Shown here piece after piece: positions 1 through 10,404 of a DNA stretch of 64,000 nt. A model generated the notes under the pieces. That model did no database searches. It saw only the letters and a list, made by a program, of their open reading frames with translations, and had not been told where the DNA came from. Source of the stretch: Lelliottia nimipressuralis. Its GTDB lineage: Bacteria > Pseudomonadota > Gammaproteobacteria > Enterobacterales > Enterobacteriaceae. The translations under genes and the position numbers were made by a program. The DNA lies in assembly GCF_004115925.1 (NCBI RefSeq), contig NZ_SDDX01000008.1, positions 186,001 to 250,000 of the forward strand, in the 5' to 3' direction. Each line of letters opens with the position of its first letter. The first letter of the stretch is position 1.

Positions 1-267
1 GGCGGCCAGCAGATCGTCGCGCAGTGCTTCCGCCACGCGCCGGGCGTTGCCGGTCTGCGAAGCAGAGATAAGTGTAATCGCCGGGATTTCAACGGCGGCA
101 GGCGCTGCGGTGACAACAGCCCCAGGTTGTTGATTGAGCATCCCCCAGAAATAGCCGGAGACCCAGGCAAGCTGAACAGGTGAAAAATCGGTGGTGGCCG
201 CCTGGAGGCGCGCCAGTTGCTCCGGGTTCAGGGGAAGCAAATTCGAAGGTGGGGCCTGTGTTGTCAT
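1..267 (-). CDS. cysJ: Sulfite reductase flavoprotein alpha subunit, 5' part only
   Basis: CysJ passes electrons from NADPH through FAD and FMN to the CysI hemoprotein, reducing sulfite to sulfide in cysteine synthesis. Only the first 89 codons are in the window; the gene runs off the left edge. The visible protein begins [20 protein letters not shown] and reaches the start of the flavodoxin domain, where [19 protein letters not shown] is the FMN phosphate-binding loop. The start at 267 gives the same N-terminus as E. coli CysJ. It is divergent from queD, as in E. coli. In the family it heads a cysJIH operon under CysB; I could not identify a CysB site with confidence. Confidence 0.95.
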   Translation of the reverse strand, partial: MTTQAPPSNLLPLNPEQLARLQAATTDFSPVQLAWVSGYFWGMLNQQPGAVVTAAPAAVEIPAITLISASQTGNARRVAEALRDDLLAA

Positions 268-576
268 GCGTTGTTATGTTCCAGTAGCAAAGCGGAATTT
301 ATGCAAAAAGACCAAACTAGAGATAAGGTTAACGGCGGGGATAATAACAATTAAAGAAGGGATGGAAATAATAAATAACCAAAAGAACTAACCGCTTTTA
401 GTCATGGTTCTTAACATTAAAACCGATAAAGCAAGCCACTGAATTTCTTAAATTTTATGAGCATAAGCGATGAGAAAATCTCTCATCCGGGACAAGGGCC
501 GTTTTAGTTAATGCTAAAAAAGGGTCTTTCCGGTACTATGCGGCGGTTTTTTCCGCATTCGTATTACTGAGAGCAC
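268..576. promoter_or_regulatory. cysJ-queD divergent intergenic region
   Basis: This 309-bp AT-rich gap separates two divergent genes and must carry both promoters. On the queD side a TACTAT (534-539) resembles a -10 element, with no good -35 at the usual spacing. A short hairpin (ATGCGG at 538-543 pairing with CCGCAT at 553-558) lies just upstream of the queD ribosome-binding region. No convincing ORF, repeat or RNA gene is visible. CysB binding is expected on the cysJ side from E. coli knowledge but is not demonstrated here. Confidence 0.4.
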
Positions 577-942
577 ATGATGTCCACCACACTGTTTAAA
601 GATTTCATCTTCGAAGCCGCCCATCGCCTGCCGCATGTTCCTGAGGGACATAAATGCGGTCGTCTGCACGGACACTCATTCATGGTGCGTCTTGAAATTA
701 CCGGTGAAGTCGATCCGCATACTGGCTGGATCATGGACTTTTCCGAGCTGAAAGCCGCCTTCAAGCCGACCTACGATCGTCTGGATCACTACTACCTGAA
801 CGATATTCCGGGGCTTGAAAATCCAACCAGCGAAGTGCTGGCGAAATGGATCTGGGAGCAGATGAAGCCGCTTGTCCCCCTGCTAAGCTCGGTGATGATC
901 AAAGAGACCTGTACAGCGGGCTGCGTTTATCGCGGCGAATAA
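577..942 (+). CDS. queD: 6-carboxy-5,6,7,8-tetrahydropterin synthase
   Basis: QueD converts dihydroneopterin triphosphate to 6-carboxytetrahydropterin, the second step of queuosine and 7-deazaguanine synthesis. The 121-aa protein is full length and almost identical to E. coli QueD. It has the 6-pyruvoyl-tetrahydropterin-synthase fold signature: a zinc-binding histidine in EAAHRLPH, the catalytic Cys in [10 protein letters not shown] that also supplies the HGH zinc ligands, and a C-terminal [13 protein letters not shown]. Two adjacent ATG codons (577 and 580) are possible starts; the first matches the E. coli annotation. It converges with queE across a shared terminator. QueE, acting on its product, is the next gene, and QueF lies at 25350. 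Confidence 0.96.
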   Translation: MMSTTLFKDFIFEAAHRLPHVPEGHKCGRLHGHSFMVRLEITGEVDPHTGWIMDFSELKAAFKPTYDRLDHYYLNDIPGLENPTSEVLAKWIWEQMKPLVPLLSSVMIKETCTAGCVYRGE

Positions 943-945
943 GAC

Positions 946-973
946 AAAAAAGCCCGGATATCCGGGCTTTTTT
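946..973. terminator. Bidirectional terminator between queD and queE
   Basis: A perfect 9-bp inverted repeat (AGCCCGGAT/ATCCGGGCT, 951-968) is flanked by an A-run on the left and a T-run on the right, so it can terminate transcripts from both converging genes. Confidence 0.9.
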
Positions 974-976
974 ATA

Positions 977-1648
977 TCAGGCAATATTCAGATACTTATG
1001 CGTCTGCATGGACAAACGCCAGTTACGCGCGATACAGGTTTCGATGCATAGCCGGGTGGCGTCATCTTTTTGGCTGATTGGCTGCAGGGCGATAATGCGC
1101 TGCTTTTCATCCGTCAGCGTCGCCAGCAGTTCATCCAGCGCTTCAATGTCACGCACGCGCCCTACCGGGTGTTTAATCTCATCCGCGCGCTCCAGCGCCT
1201 GAGAGAGTACGTCATATCCGCCGCGCATATTCACTTTGGGCGATACGGTCACCCAGGTCGAGTGCGAGCATCTGACTTCATGGGTACCGCTGGTTTCGAT
1301 CTGGCAGCTGTAGCCGTTCTTCTCCAGCAGCTCCGTGAGCGGCATTAAATCGTGGATGCAGGGTTCACCACCGGTAATCACGATGTGGCGCGCGGTCCAG
1401 CCCTGACGGCCAATAATCGCCAGCAGATCTTCGGCACTCCCGGCACCCCATTTATCGCTCTCTTTGGTTTTTGCCAGAATACTAAACAGCGACACTTCCC
1501 GATCTGCGAGTTTATCCCACGTATGTTTGGTATCACACCAGGCACAGCCGACCGGGCATCCCTGTAAACGAATAAAAATAGCAGGAACGCCGGTGAAGTA
1601 ACCCTCGCCTTGCAGGGTCTGGAACATCTCGTTAATCGGGTACTGCAT
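977..1648 (-). CDS. queE: 7-carboxy-7-deazaguanine synthase (radical SAM)
   Basis: QueE rearranges 6-carboxytetrahydropterin to 7-carboxy-7-deazaguanine in the queuosine pathway. The protein is a radical-SAM enzyme with the cluster-binding Cys triad in GCPVGCAWCDTKHTW (Cys 31, 35 and 38 of the 223-aa form) and an ITGGEP motif for SAM binding. An in-frame ATG exists at 1654 (MTMQYP...). I chose the second ATG at 1648 (MQYPINEMF) because GAG lies 6 nt before it, while nothing sits at proper spacing before the first, and because E. coli QueE starts there. It converges with queD. In E. coli this protein has also been linked to division inhibition under stress; nothing in the sequence bears on that. 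Confidence 0.95.
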   Translation of the reverse strand: MQYPINEMFQTLQGEGYFTGVPAIFIRLQGCPVGCAWCDTKHTWDKLADREVSLFSILAKTKESDKWGAGSAEDLLAIIGRQGWTARHIVITGGEPCIHDLMPLTELLEKNGYSCQIETSGTHEVRCSHSTWVTVSPKVNMRGGYDVLSQALERADEIKHPVGRVRDIEALDELLATLTDEKQRIIALQPISQKDDATRLCIETCIARNWRLSMQTHKYLNIA

Positions 1649-1720
1649 AGTCATCTCAGTTAAGGGGATAAACGTTAAGTATCGCAGATCCCCGCCTAAG
1701 TATCATGCCCGATCGGTGCT

Positions 1721-2410
1721 TTACGCCTCAATCGCCGCCACAAAGCGCGCCGTAATCTGCTGAGGACGGGTGATTGCACCACCTACCACCACGGTATGCG
1801 CGCCCAGTGCCAGGCATCGTGCGGCCCGCTCTGGCGTGTCGACATTCCCTTCGGCCACCACCGGTACCGTCACTGCCGCAAGGACGTCGCGTAAAAAGGC
1901 GCAGTCATTATCCGGCAGAGACTGACCTGCCGTCTGCGCCGTGTAGCCGTGAAGGGTGGTGCCCACGCAGTCGAAGCCCAAATCCTGCGCCGTTTTGGCC
2001 TCGGCAACGGTGGCGATATCCGCCATCAGCAGTTGAGAGGGATAACGCGCACGAATCTGTGCGACGAGATCGGCAAGCGTCTCTCCATTCGGACGCGGGC
2101 GCGCGGTGGCGTCGAGGGCGATAATTTCCGGTGTCAGCGTCATCAGTTCGTCGATCTCTTTCATGGTGGCGGTGATAAACACCTCACTGTCCGGATAATC
2201 ACGCTTAATGATGCCTATCACCGGTAAAGAGACGCTCGCCTGAATTGCCGCGATATCCACCACGCTGTTGGCTCGAATAGCGACCGCCCCACCCTGCGCC
2301 GCCGCCAGCGCCATGCGTGACATGATAAACGGGCTGTGCAGCGGTTCATTTTCCAGTGCCTGACAGGAGACGATCAACTTGCCTTTCAATACATCCAGTA
2401 TCGTTTTCAT
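1721..2410 (-). CDS. nanE: N-acetylmannosamine-6-phosphate 2-epimerase
   Basis: Predicted to convert ManNAc-6-P to GlcNAc-6-P so that amino-sugar carbon can enter the Nag pathway. The 229-aa TIM-barrel protein shows NanE-family motifs: a catalytic Lys in [20 protein letters not shown] in mid-protein, and AEGNVDTPE and [11 protein letters not shown] in the C-terminal phosphate-binding part. The start ATG shares one base with the stop of the upstream PTS gene (TAATG), so the two are translationally coupled. It is not in a nanATEK sialic-acid operon here; its partner is a PTS permease, suggesting that ManNAc or a related sugar is imported as the 6-phosphate. Family assignment is firm; the substrate is inferred from context. 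Confidence 0.88.
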   Translation of the reverse strand: MKTILDVLKGKLIVSCQALENEPLHSPFIMSRMALAAAQGGAVAIRANSVVDIAAIQASVSLPVIGIIKRDYPDSEVFITATMKEIDELMTLTPEIIALDATARPRPNGETLADLVAQIRARYPSQLLMADIATVAEAKTAQDLGFDCVGTTLHGYTAQTAGQSLPDNDCAFLRDVLAAVTVPVVAEGNVDTPERAARCLALGAHTVVVGGAITRPQQITARFVAAIEA

Positions 2411-3966
2411 TACGCTAAACTCTCTTCGACTTCGTTTTTAATGATGGTGACGTGCGGACCGTAAATCACCTGAACGCCGTTTCCGCGTACAATCACCCCG
2501 CGCGCGCCGGTCGCTTTTAGCGCCGCTTCGTTGACCTTACCGCCATCCTTCACGGTGACGCGCAGACGCGTGGCGCAGCAGTCCACCTCTTCCAGATTTT
2601 CCCGACCGCCTAATCCTGCAATCACCACCGCTGCGCGTTCGCTTTGTGGAAGCGCACTCTCAACCACGGCCTCTTTCTCACGGCCCGGCGTGGCGAACCG
2701 GAAACGGTTAATCAGGTAACGGAAGGTGAAGTAGTAGAGGAAGAACCACGGAACGCCGACCAGCGGGACGTACATCCAGTGGGTTTTGGCTTCGCCCTGC
2801 AGGACGCCAAACAGGATGAAATCGATAAAACCGCCCGAGAAGGTCTGCCCGATGGTGATGTGCAGAATATGTGCGATCATAAACGCCAGCCCATCAAAGA
2901 AGGCATGGATGACGTATAACACCGGCGCGACAAACAGGAATGAGAACTCAATCGGCTCGGTGATCCCGGTCAGGAAGGAGGTCAACGCCGCCGAGAGCAG
3001 CAGCCCGGCCACGCGCTTTTTGTTCTCCGGTTTAGCCGTGTGGTACATCGCCAGACAGGCACCCAGCAGGCCGAACATCATGGTAATAAAGCGCCCGGAC
3101 ATGAAGCGCGAGGTGCCGATATAAAACTGCTGGGTATTCGGATCGGCGAGCTGCGCAAAGAAGATACGCTGCGTGCCTTCCACCAGCTGGCCATTGACGA
3201 TTTCACTCCCGCCCAGTGCGGTTGTCCAGAACGGCAGATAGAAGATATGGTGCAGACCAAACGGGCCGAGCATGCGCAGGATAAAACCGTACAAAAACGT
3301 GCCGAGATAACCCGTCGCGTCCACCAGCCCGCCCAGACCAAATATCATTTTCTGGAAATGAGGCCACACAACCGTCATCAGCGCACCGACCACAATTGCC
3401 GCCAGCGAGCTAATAATCGGCACAAAGCGGGAACCGCCGAAGAAGCCGAGGAACTGCGGCAGAGCGATTTTATTAAAGCGATGGTGTAGCGTGCAGGTCA
3501 CCAGGCCAATCACCACGCCGCCAAAGACGCCGGTTTCCAGCGTCTGAATCCCAAGCGTCATTCCCTGCCCCACCGCGCCGGGATTTTCATGGGCCAGTGT
3601 GCCGGTGAGGATCAGCAGCGCATTGATGGTGGCATTCATCACCAGGAATGCGAGGAGCGCCGCAAGCCCGGCGGTGCCTTTATCCGTTTTCGCCAGCCCG
3701 ACCGCAACACCCACCGCAAACAGCACCGAGAGGTTGGCAAAGACAATCGATCCGGCGCTACTCATGATGGTAAAGATGGCCTGAAGCCAGCCGACATCCA
3801 GGAACGGATATGCCGTCAGCGTATTGGGGTTGGACAACGCCCCCCCAATTCCTAGCAGCAAGCCCGCCGCGGGCAATACCGCTATCGGCAGCATGAACGA
3901 TTTACCGAACCGCTGCGCCTTTTCAAACCACGCCCCTGAAGAGGCACCACTAAACATCTGCATCAT
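2410..3966 (-). CDS. PTS permease EIICB, glucose/GlcNAc family, likely ManNAc-type substrate
   Basis: A 518-aa sugar permease of the phosphotransferase system. Residues about 20-410 form the multi-span EIIC domain; [19 protein letters not shown] is the conserved substrate loop of the PtsG/NagE/MalX family. A linker (about 415-435) leads to a C-terminal EIIB domain with the phosphorylation site in [10 protein letters not shown], where the second Cys fits the active position. No EIIA domain is fused or adjacent, so it should draw phosphate from EIIA-Glc (Crr), as related permeases do. The start at 3966 is preceded by a purine-rich GGGGGAAG. It is cotranscribed with nanE and divergent from an RpiR regulator. 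ManNAc or another hexosamine is the inferred substrate; glucose-type sugars are not excluded. Confidence 0.85.
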   Translation of the reverse strand: MMQMFSGASSGAWFEKAQRFGKSFMLPIAVLPAAGLLLGIGGALSNPNTLTAYPFLDVGWLQAIFTIMSSAGSIVFANLSVLFAVGVAVGLAKTDKGTAGLAALLAFLVMNATINALLILTGTLAHENPGAVGQGMTLGIQTLETGVFGGVVIGLVTCTLHHRFNKIALPQFLGFFGGSRFVPIISSLAAIVVGALMTVVWPHFQKMIFGLGGLVDATGYLGTFLYGFILRMLGPFGLHHIFYLPFWTTALGGSEIVNGQLVEGTQRIFFAQLADPNTQQFYIGTSRFMSGRFITMMFGLLGACLAMYHTAKPENKKRVAGLLLSAALTSFLTGITEPIEFSFLFVAPVLYVIHAFFDGLAFMIAHILHITIGQTFSGGFIDFILFGVLQGEAKTHWMYVPLVGVPWFFLYYFTFRYLINRFRFATPGREKEAVVESALPQSERAAVVIAGLGGRENLEEVDCCATRLRVTVKDGGKVNEAALKATGARGVIVRGNGVQVIYGPHVTIIKNEVEESLA

Positions 3967-3991
3967 ATTTTCACTTCCCCCGAGTAATGAT

Positions 3992-4036
3992 GAAAATTTT
4001 TACCACATAAATTATATAAACCGAAAATTATCACCA
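3992..4036. promoter_or_regulatory. Candidate operator pair for the RpiR regulator
   Basis: The 166-bp gap between the divergent PTS and RpiR genes holds two 14-mers that match at 12 of 14 positions: GAAAATTTTTACCA at 3992-4005 and GAAAATTATCACCA at 4023-4036. They start 31 bp apart, about three helical turns, so bound proteins would sit on the same DNA face. The position over both promoters suits autoregulation plus control of the PTS-nanE unit. Binding is inferred only. Confidence 0.45.
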
Positions 4037-4132
4037 AAGATCGGGAAGCGGATCATACTTTTTTAAAATGACTGGCATCTCTCCCCCGCTTTCCGCCACA
4101 CTAGCCCCAGAGAAACGCATTAAGGATCTTGC

Positions 4133-4957
4133 ATGTCAGAAAATGAAAATCTGCTGCTGAGGCTGCGCCAGAGCGTCTCGGGATACAGCCCCACTCAGCA
4201 AAAACTGGGAGAGTTCGTCTTAAACGATCCCGCGAAAGTGCTTTATCTGACGATCACCGAACTGGCGCGCGAAAGTGAAACCAGTGAGGCGAGCGTGACG
4301 CGCTTATGCCGAGCGCTGGGCTGTAAGGGATATACGGAATTCAAAATGGCGCTGGCGCTGGATGTACAGCGGATCCAGGCACCTGCCAGAAAAGGAGATG
4401 AGATCGACGAGGTGGTGGAAGAGTCGGTGCAGGCGCTGCGCGATACCGCCCAGTTGCTCGACAGAGAGGTGCTGCTGAAGGCGGCGCAGGCGCTGCATCA
4501 GTCGCGGTCAGTCTACATTTATGGCGTCGCGGCCAGCGCCATTATCGGGGACTATCTGCACTACAAATTATTGCGGCTGGGGAAACCGGTGCAACTGTTC
4601 AGCGATATGCATCGGGCATCAATGAACGCGACGACGCTCACTCAGGACGATCTGGTGGTGGCGATTTCAAGTTCTGGTTCGACGCGTGACTTACTGCATG
4701 TGGTGAAGCTGGCGCGTAAGCGTGGAGCTAAAGTGCTGGCGCTGAGCAACACGCCGCGCAGCCCGCTGGCATCGATAAGCGAAATGCTGCTGGTGGCAGC
4801 GAAACCGGAAGGGCCGCTGAGTGCTGGGGCGTTAAATGCCAAAGTGGGCGTGATGCTGCTGGTGGAACTGCTGGCAACCAGTCTGATTACCCTCGACGGT
4901 CACTATGGCGATGTCAGTCAGCAGACGGCCAGTGCCACTCTCCCCTTGCTGCTGTAA
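4133..4957 (+). CDS. MurR/RpiR-family transcriptional regulator
   Basis: A 274-aa regulator with an N-terminal RpiR helix-turn-helix (about 1-77; LARESETSEASVTRLCRALG is the recognition region) and a C-terminal SIS sugar-phosphate-binding domain (about 110-250). The SIS signature VVAISSSGSTRDLLHVV supplies the Ser-rich phosphate loop. The family usually represses sugar-phosphate genes and releases DNA on binding the phosphorylated sugar. Divergence from the PTS-nanE pair makes ManNAc-6-P or GlcNAc-6-P the likely effector. It resembles MurR in size, but no murQ etherase is nearby, so I do not use that name. It converges with eno across a shared terminator. Confidence 0.88.
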   Translation: MSENENLLLRLRQSVSGYSPTQQKLGEFVLNDPAKVLYLTITELARESETSEASVTRLCRALGCKGYTEFKMALALDVQRIQAPARKGDEIDEVVEESVQALRDTAQLLDREVLLKAAQALHQSRSVYIYGVAASAIIGDYLHYKLLRLGKPVQLFSDMHRASMNATTLTQDDLVVAISSSGSTRDLLHVVKLARKRGAKVLALSNTPRSPLASISEMLLVAAKPEGPLSAGALNAKVGVMLLVELLATSLITLDGHYGDVSQQTASATLPLLL

Positions 4958-4964
4958 ATCAGAC

Positions 4965-4994
4965 ATAAAAAAACCCGCCGAAGCGGGTTTTTTC
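4965..4994. terminator. Bidirectional terminator between the RpiR gene and eno
   Basis: An 8-bp GC-rich stem (AAACCCGC 4971-4978, GCGGGTTT 4983-4990) with a CGAA loop is flanked by A-rich sequence on the left and T-rich on the right. It serves the converging rpiR-type gene and eno. Confidence 0.92.
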
Positions 4995-5016
4995 TTAAGA
5001 GTGAAAGCTCAGTAGA

Positions 5017-6384
<1,368 letters not shown>

Positions 6385-6394
6385 CTAACTTTTT

Positions 6395-8047
<1,653 letters not shown>

Positions 8048-8200
8048 TTAGGTTGGAACGATGGAATAACCAAGACGGGAAAGTAGTATACCCGAACACG
8101 GCGAGCGCCACAAACTTTCATTCTCCGTCTCCTGTCTCAGGCTTTGACAAACATAGGGAGTGAGAAAATAGCCCCTTTTGGGTAAATGTTTTTGACGCAA

Positions 8201-8244
8201 ATCAAGCGCTTGTCATTTAAAAAATCACACAAATTGCGCTTGAT
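8201..8244. repeat. Spaced inverted repeat upstream of pyrG
   Basis: Nine-bp arms ATCAAGCGC (8201-8209) and GCGCTTGAT (8236-8244) are separated by an AT-rich 26-nt spacer in the mazG-pyrG gap, about 170 bp ahead of the pyrG start codon. It could form a hairpin at the end of the mazG message or bind a dimeric regulator. No T-run follows, so a classical terminator is unlikely. Confidence 0.5.
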
Positions 8245-8256
8245 CGCAAAAATCCG

Positions 8257-9066
8257 TTAGAGATCATGTTCCTGGCGTTTTACTTCCTGCCACACCTCTT
8301 CCATCAAATCGAGGTCCACGCCGGTCATTTCCAGGCCTCGTGCCGCAACAATCCGCTCGACTTCGCGGAAGCGACGTTCGAATTTGAGGTTGGCTTTTTG
8401 CAGCGCCGTTTCGGCTTTGACGCCCAAATGGCGCGAGAGGTTGACCGTGGCAAACAGCAGATCGCCCATCTCCTCTTCAAGGCGGGCTTCATCCACCACC
8501 GCCTGCTTAGCTTCATCCATCACTTCATCGATCTCTTCGTACACTTTGTCGAGCACCGGGCCAAGAGAGGTCCAGTCAAAGCCCACGGCGGAGCAACGCT
8601 TCTGAATTTTATGCGCACGCATCAGGGACGGCAGACTTAATGGGATATCGTCCAGCGCGGAGTGTTGTGCTTTTTCAGCGCGTTCAGCGCTTTTGATCTG
8701 CTCCCAACGGACCAGCACTTCTTCGCTGTTGCCAGCGGTCGCGTCGCCAAAAATATGCGGGTGGCGACGTTCGAGTTTGTCGCTAATGGCGGCACAGATA
8801 TCATTAAAATCGAAGCGCCCCTCTTCCTGCGCCATCTGCGCATAAAACACCACCTGGAAAAGGAGATCACCCAGTTCACCGCGCAGATCGTCAAAATCTT
8901 CGCGCGAGATAGCGTCCAGCACTTCGTAGGTTTCTTCGAGGGTATAAGGGGCGATGGTGGCGAAGGTCTGCTCTTTGTCCCACGGACAGCCGTTTTCCGG
9001 GTCACGCAGACGTTTCATAATGCCGAGCAGGCGGTCGAGTTGGTTTTTATTGGTGGTGACAGTCAT
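8257..9066 (-). CDS. mazG: Nucleoside triphosphate pyrophosphohydrolase
   Basis: MazG hydrolyses NTPs and dNTPs to monophosphate and pyrophosphate; in E. coli it is tied to (p)ppGpp levels and the MazF response. The 269-aa protein carries two tandem MazG helical domains. The metal-binding pattern is EETYEVLDAI...ELGDLLFQ in the first and EEIDEVMDEA...EEMGDLLFATVNL in the second, with a CPWDKEQTFATIAPYTLEE lead-in. It begins MTVTTNKNQLDRLL, a slightly longer N-terminus than E. coli MazG (263 aa); no later Met fits, and AGAGG lies 4 nt before the ATG. Its usual upstream partners mazE and mazF are missing, replaced by the cassette at 9135-10243. Confidence 0.95.
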   Translation of the reverse strand: MTVTTNKNQLDRLLGIMKRLRDPENGCPWDKEQTFATIAPYTLEETYEVLDAISREDFDDLRGELGDLLFQVVFYAQMAQEEGRFDFNDICAAISDKLERRHPHIFGDATAGNSEEVLVRWEQIKSAERAEKAQHSALDDIPLSLPSLMRAHKIQKRCSAVGFDWTSLGPVLDKVYEEIDEVMDEAKQAVVDEARLEEEMGDLLFATVNLSRHLGVKAETALQKANLKFERRFREVERIVAARGLEMTGVDLDLMEEVWQEVKRQEHDL

Positions 9067-9134
9067 ACGGCCTCTTTATCATCTTCACTTTCGCTAATGA
9101 TAACGTGTTGCCAGATGACTACCATCCCCTCGCA

Positions 9135-9458
9135 CTATATTCGGCAGATTAATAATCCATTCAGGGTGACGAACAAAATAACACCGTAACGGATCGTTTC
9201 GTAATCAGCTATGTAGTGCGCACGCAAAATACTATAGCCATAGCCGTGATAACCCACCACGTCGTAGTATCCTGTCACAATGTGAATAGCACAGCAAAGC
9301 GTTGTGACAATAATCAACAAAAACCGACAGAGTGTACTCGAATTACCTTTCACCAGACGATACAAAAAATAACAACCAATAAAAACAACCGCCCCCATTA
9401 AATAATACACTATGACTGGAAACCAGGGTTTTGATAAAAGAATAAAGTCCTGTTCCAT
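9135..9458 (-). CDS. Small three-helix membrane protein, candidate immunity partner
   Basis: I do not recognise this 107-aa protein from a named family. Three hydrophobic segments are visible: about residues 13-35 (PVIVYYLMGAVVFIGCYFLY), 43-64 (LCRFLLIIVTTLCCAIHIVTG) and 88-106 (YGVILFVTLNGLLICRI). A Tyr/His-rich loop (GYYDVVGYHGYGYSILRAHY) separates the last two, placing it in the inner membrane. Its ATG is 2 nt after the stop of the preceding gene, and its ribosome site (GAGG, 8 nt ahead) lies within that gene's last codons, so the two are coupled. It is AT-rich relative to the flanking core genes. Position and topology suggest a membrane immunity protein for the upstream product; this is inference. 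It ends 68 bp before mazG. Confidence 0.7.
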   Translation of the reverse strand: MEQDFILLSKPWFPVIVYYLMGAVVFIGCYFLYRLVKGNSSTLCRFLLIIVTTLCCAIHIVTGYYDVVGYHGYGYSILRAHYIADYETIRYGVILFVTLNGLLICRI

Positions 9459-9460
9459 GT

Positions 9461-10243
9461 TTAATGCCTCACGTCATTTTCATTGTAAGCAGGCATCAAT
9501 GATAAAACAGTCACTTCATCGCTAATGATCTCAAGCATAAAAACAGGTTTCGTCATTTCAGTCACTCCTCTGACATAGTCTGTCTGGTGTAATCGAATGC
9601 CAAACAGACTCCATGACTTTTCTCTCGGCGTAGGAATTTTTCTGGCCATGCCATATCCGGACAGGACAAGATCGATTGTGCCGTATGCAATGTCCCCTAG
9701 AGTCTCATTAAAGCCAGTCTTTTTCGCTGCATAATGATATGCGTCTCTGAGTGGGCCGGACGCCTCTTCATAAGCAATAGGATAATAGCCATTCTCATAG
9801 GTATTGTTCAGTCCTTGCAGAATCATGGCAGCTCCAGGTACTGTTGCACCACCAACCGTTGATACACATAGCCCCACGCCGCTAATAACCTGACCTATAC
9901 CTGCCAGAAAACCTATTATTTTGGTGTATAACTTATATAACTCCGCTGCTCTTTTATCTTTATACTCTTGTTCAGCCATCCACCGCGAATAAATTTTATT
10001 ATTCATAATCACCGAACGCTGATAATTAAGAACATCCGATTTATATTTTAATATTTCCTCACCACCCGACCATGAAAGGCAATCCATCTTAATTTCAACT
10101 TCTATCTGTCGGACCACATCGTCAATTCGGCTAAAATAGTCTGTATCTTTAAAGTAAAAAGGTTCTGTCATCCATAAATGCTGTGCTATCGAAAAAAATT
10201 TATCTTTCTGAGTTTCAAACTCTTCCTTTGATCCATAAAGCAT
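9461..10243 (-). CDS. DUF4225-like protein, candidate toxin/effector
   Basis: A 260-aa protein whose C-terminal half looks to me like the DUF4225 family: a hydrophobic, Gly-rich segment (about 109-145), then NNTYENGYY and RDAYHYAAKKTGF, then a DLVLSGYGMARKIP stretch. The first 100 residues are charged and probably helical. No signal peptide is visible. The frame is open to an ATG at 10279, but I chose the ATG at 10243 because GGAGG sits 5 nt before it and nothing comparable precedes the longer form. It is transcribed with the small membrane gene at 9135 and lies between relA and mazG, where E. coli has mazEF. Local base composition is AT-rich (22 of 60 bases are G/C from 9961), suggesting acquisition. 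Its function is unknown. Confidence 0.65.
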   Translation of the reverse strand: MLYGSKEEFETQKDKFFSIAQHLWMTEPFYFKDTDYFSRIDDVVRQIEVEIKMDCLSWSGGEEILKYKSDVLNYQRSVIMNNKIYSRWMAEQEYKDKRAAELYKLYTKIIGFLAGIGQVISGVGLCVSTVGGATVPGAAMILQGLNNTYENGYYPIAYEEASGPLRDAYHYAAKKTGFNETLGDIAYGTIDLVLSGYGMARKIPTPREKSWSLFGIRLHQTDYVRGVTEMTKPVFMLEIISDEVTVLSLMPAYNENDVRH

Positions 10244-10275
10244 AAGTGCCTCCACTGCGGTTAAACAACAATTAC

Positions 10276-10287
10276 ACATTTAAATGT
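10276..10287. promoter_or_regulatory. Perfect 12-bp palindrome upstream of the accessory pair
   Basis: ACATTTAAATGT is a perfect palindrome 33 bp ahead of the chosen start of the DUF4225-like gene, inside its probable promoter or leader. It could be an operator for a dimeric regulator. AT-rich palindromes of this size also arise by chance. Confidence 0.35.
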
Positions 10288-10368
10288 AAATACCGGAGAG
10301 AGTTTACTGCGCATACGCGTAAATTTGAGTGTTGAGGAAAAAATTCGGAAATGTGCCCGCCTCAGCGG

Positions 10369-10398
10369 AGAGGCCACCGAAAAAATTCAGTGGCCTCT
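10369..10398. terminator. Hairpin after relA, possible terminator
   Basis: Arms AGAGGCCAC (10369-10377) and GTGGCCTCT (10390-10398) pair perfectly over 9 bp just after the relA stop. On the relA transcript the U-run falls in the loop rather than after the stem, so it is not a textbook terminator. It marks the junction between relA and the accessory pair. Confidence 0.5.
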
Positions 10399-10404
10399 GG
10401 CTTA

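Noticed and set aside
191-391. 66-codon frame at the left edge, plus strand
   Set aside because: It begins inside cysJ on the other strand and runs into the cysJ-queD gap, with no homology or ribosome site.
4133-4957. Naming the RpiR regulator murR
   Set aside because: MurR normally sits with murQ and murP for MurNAc-6-P use. There is no murQ here, and the partner is a ManNAc-6-P epimerase.
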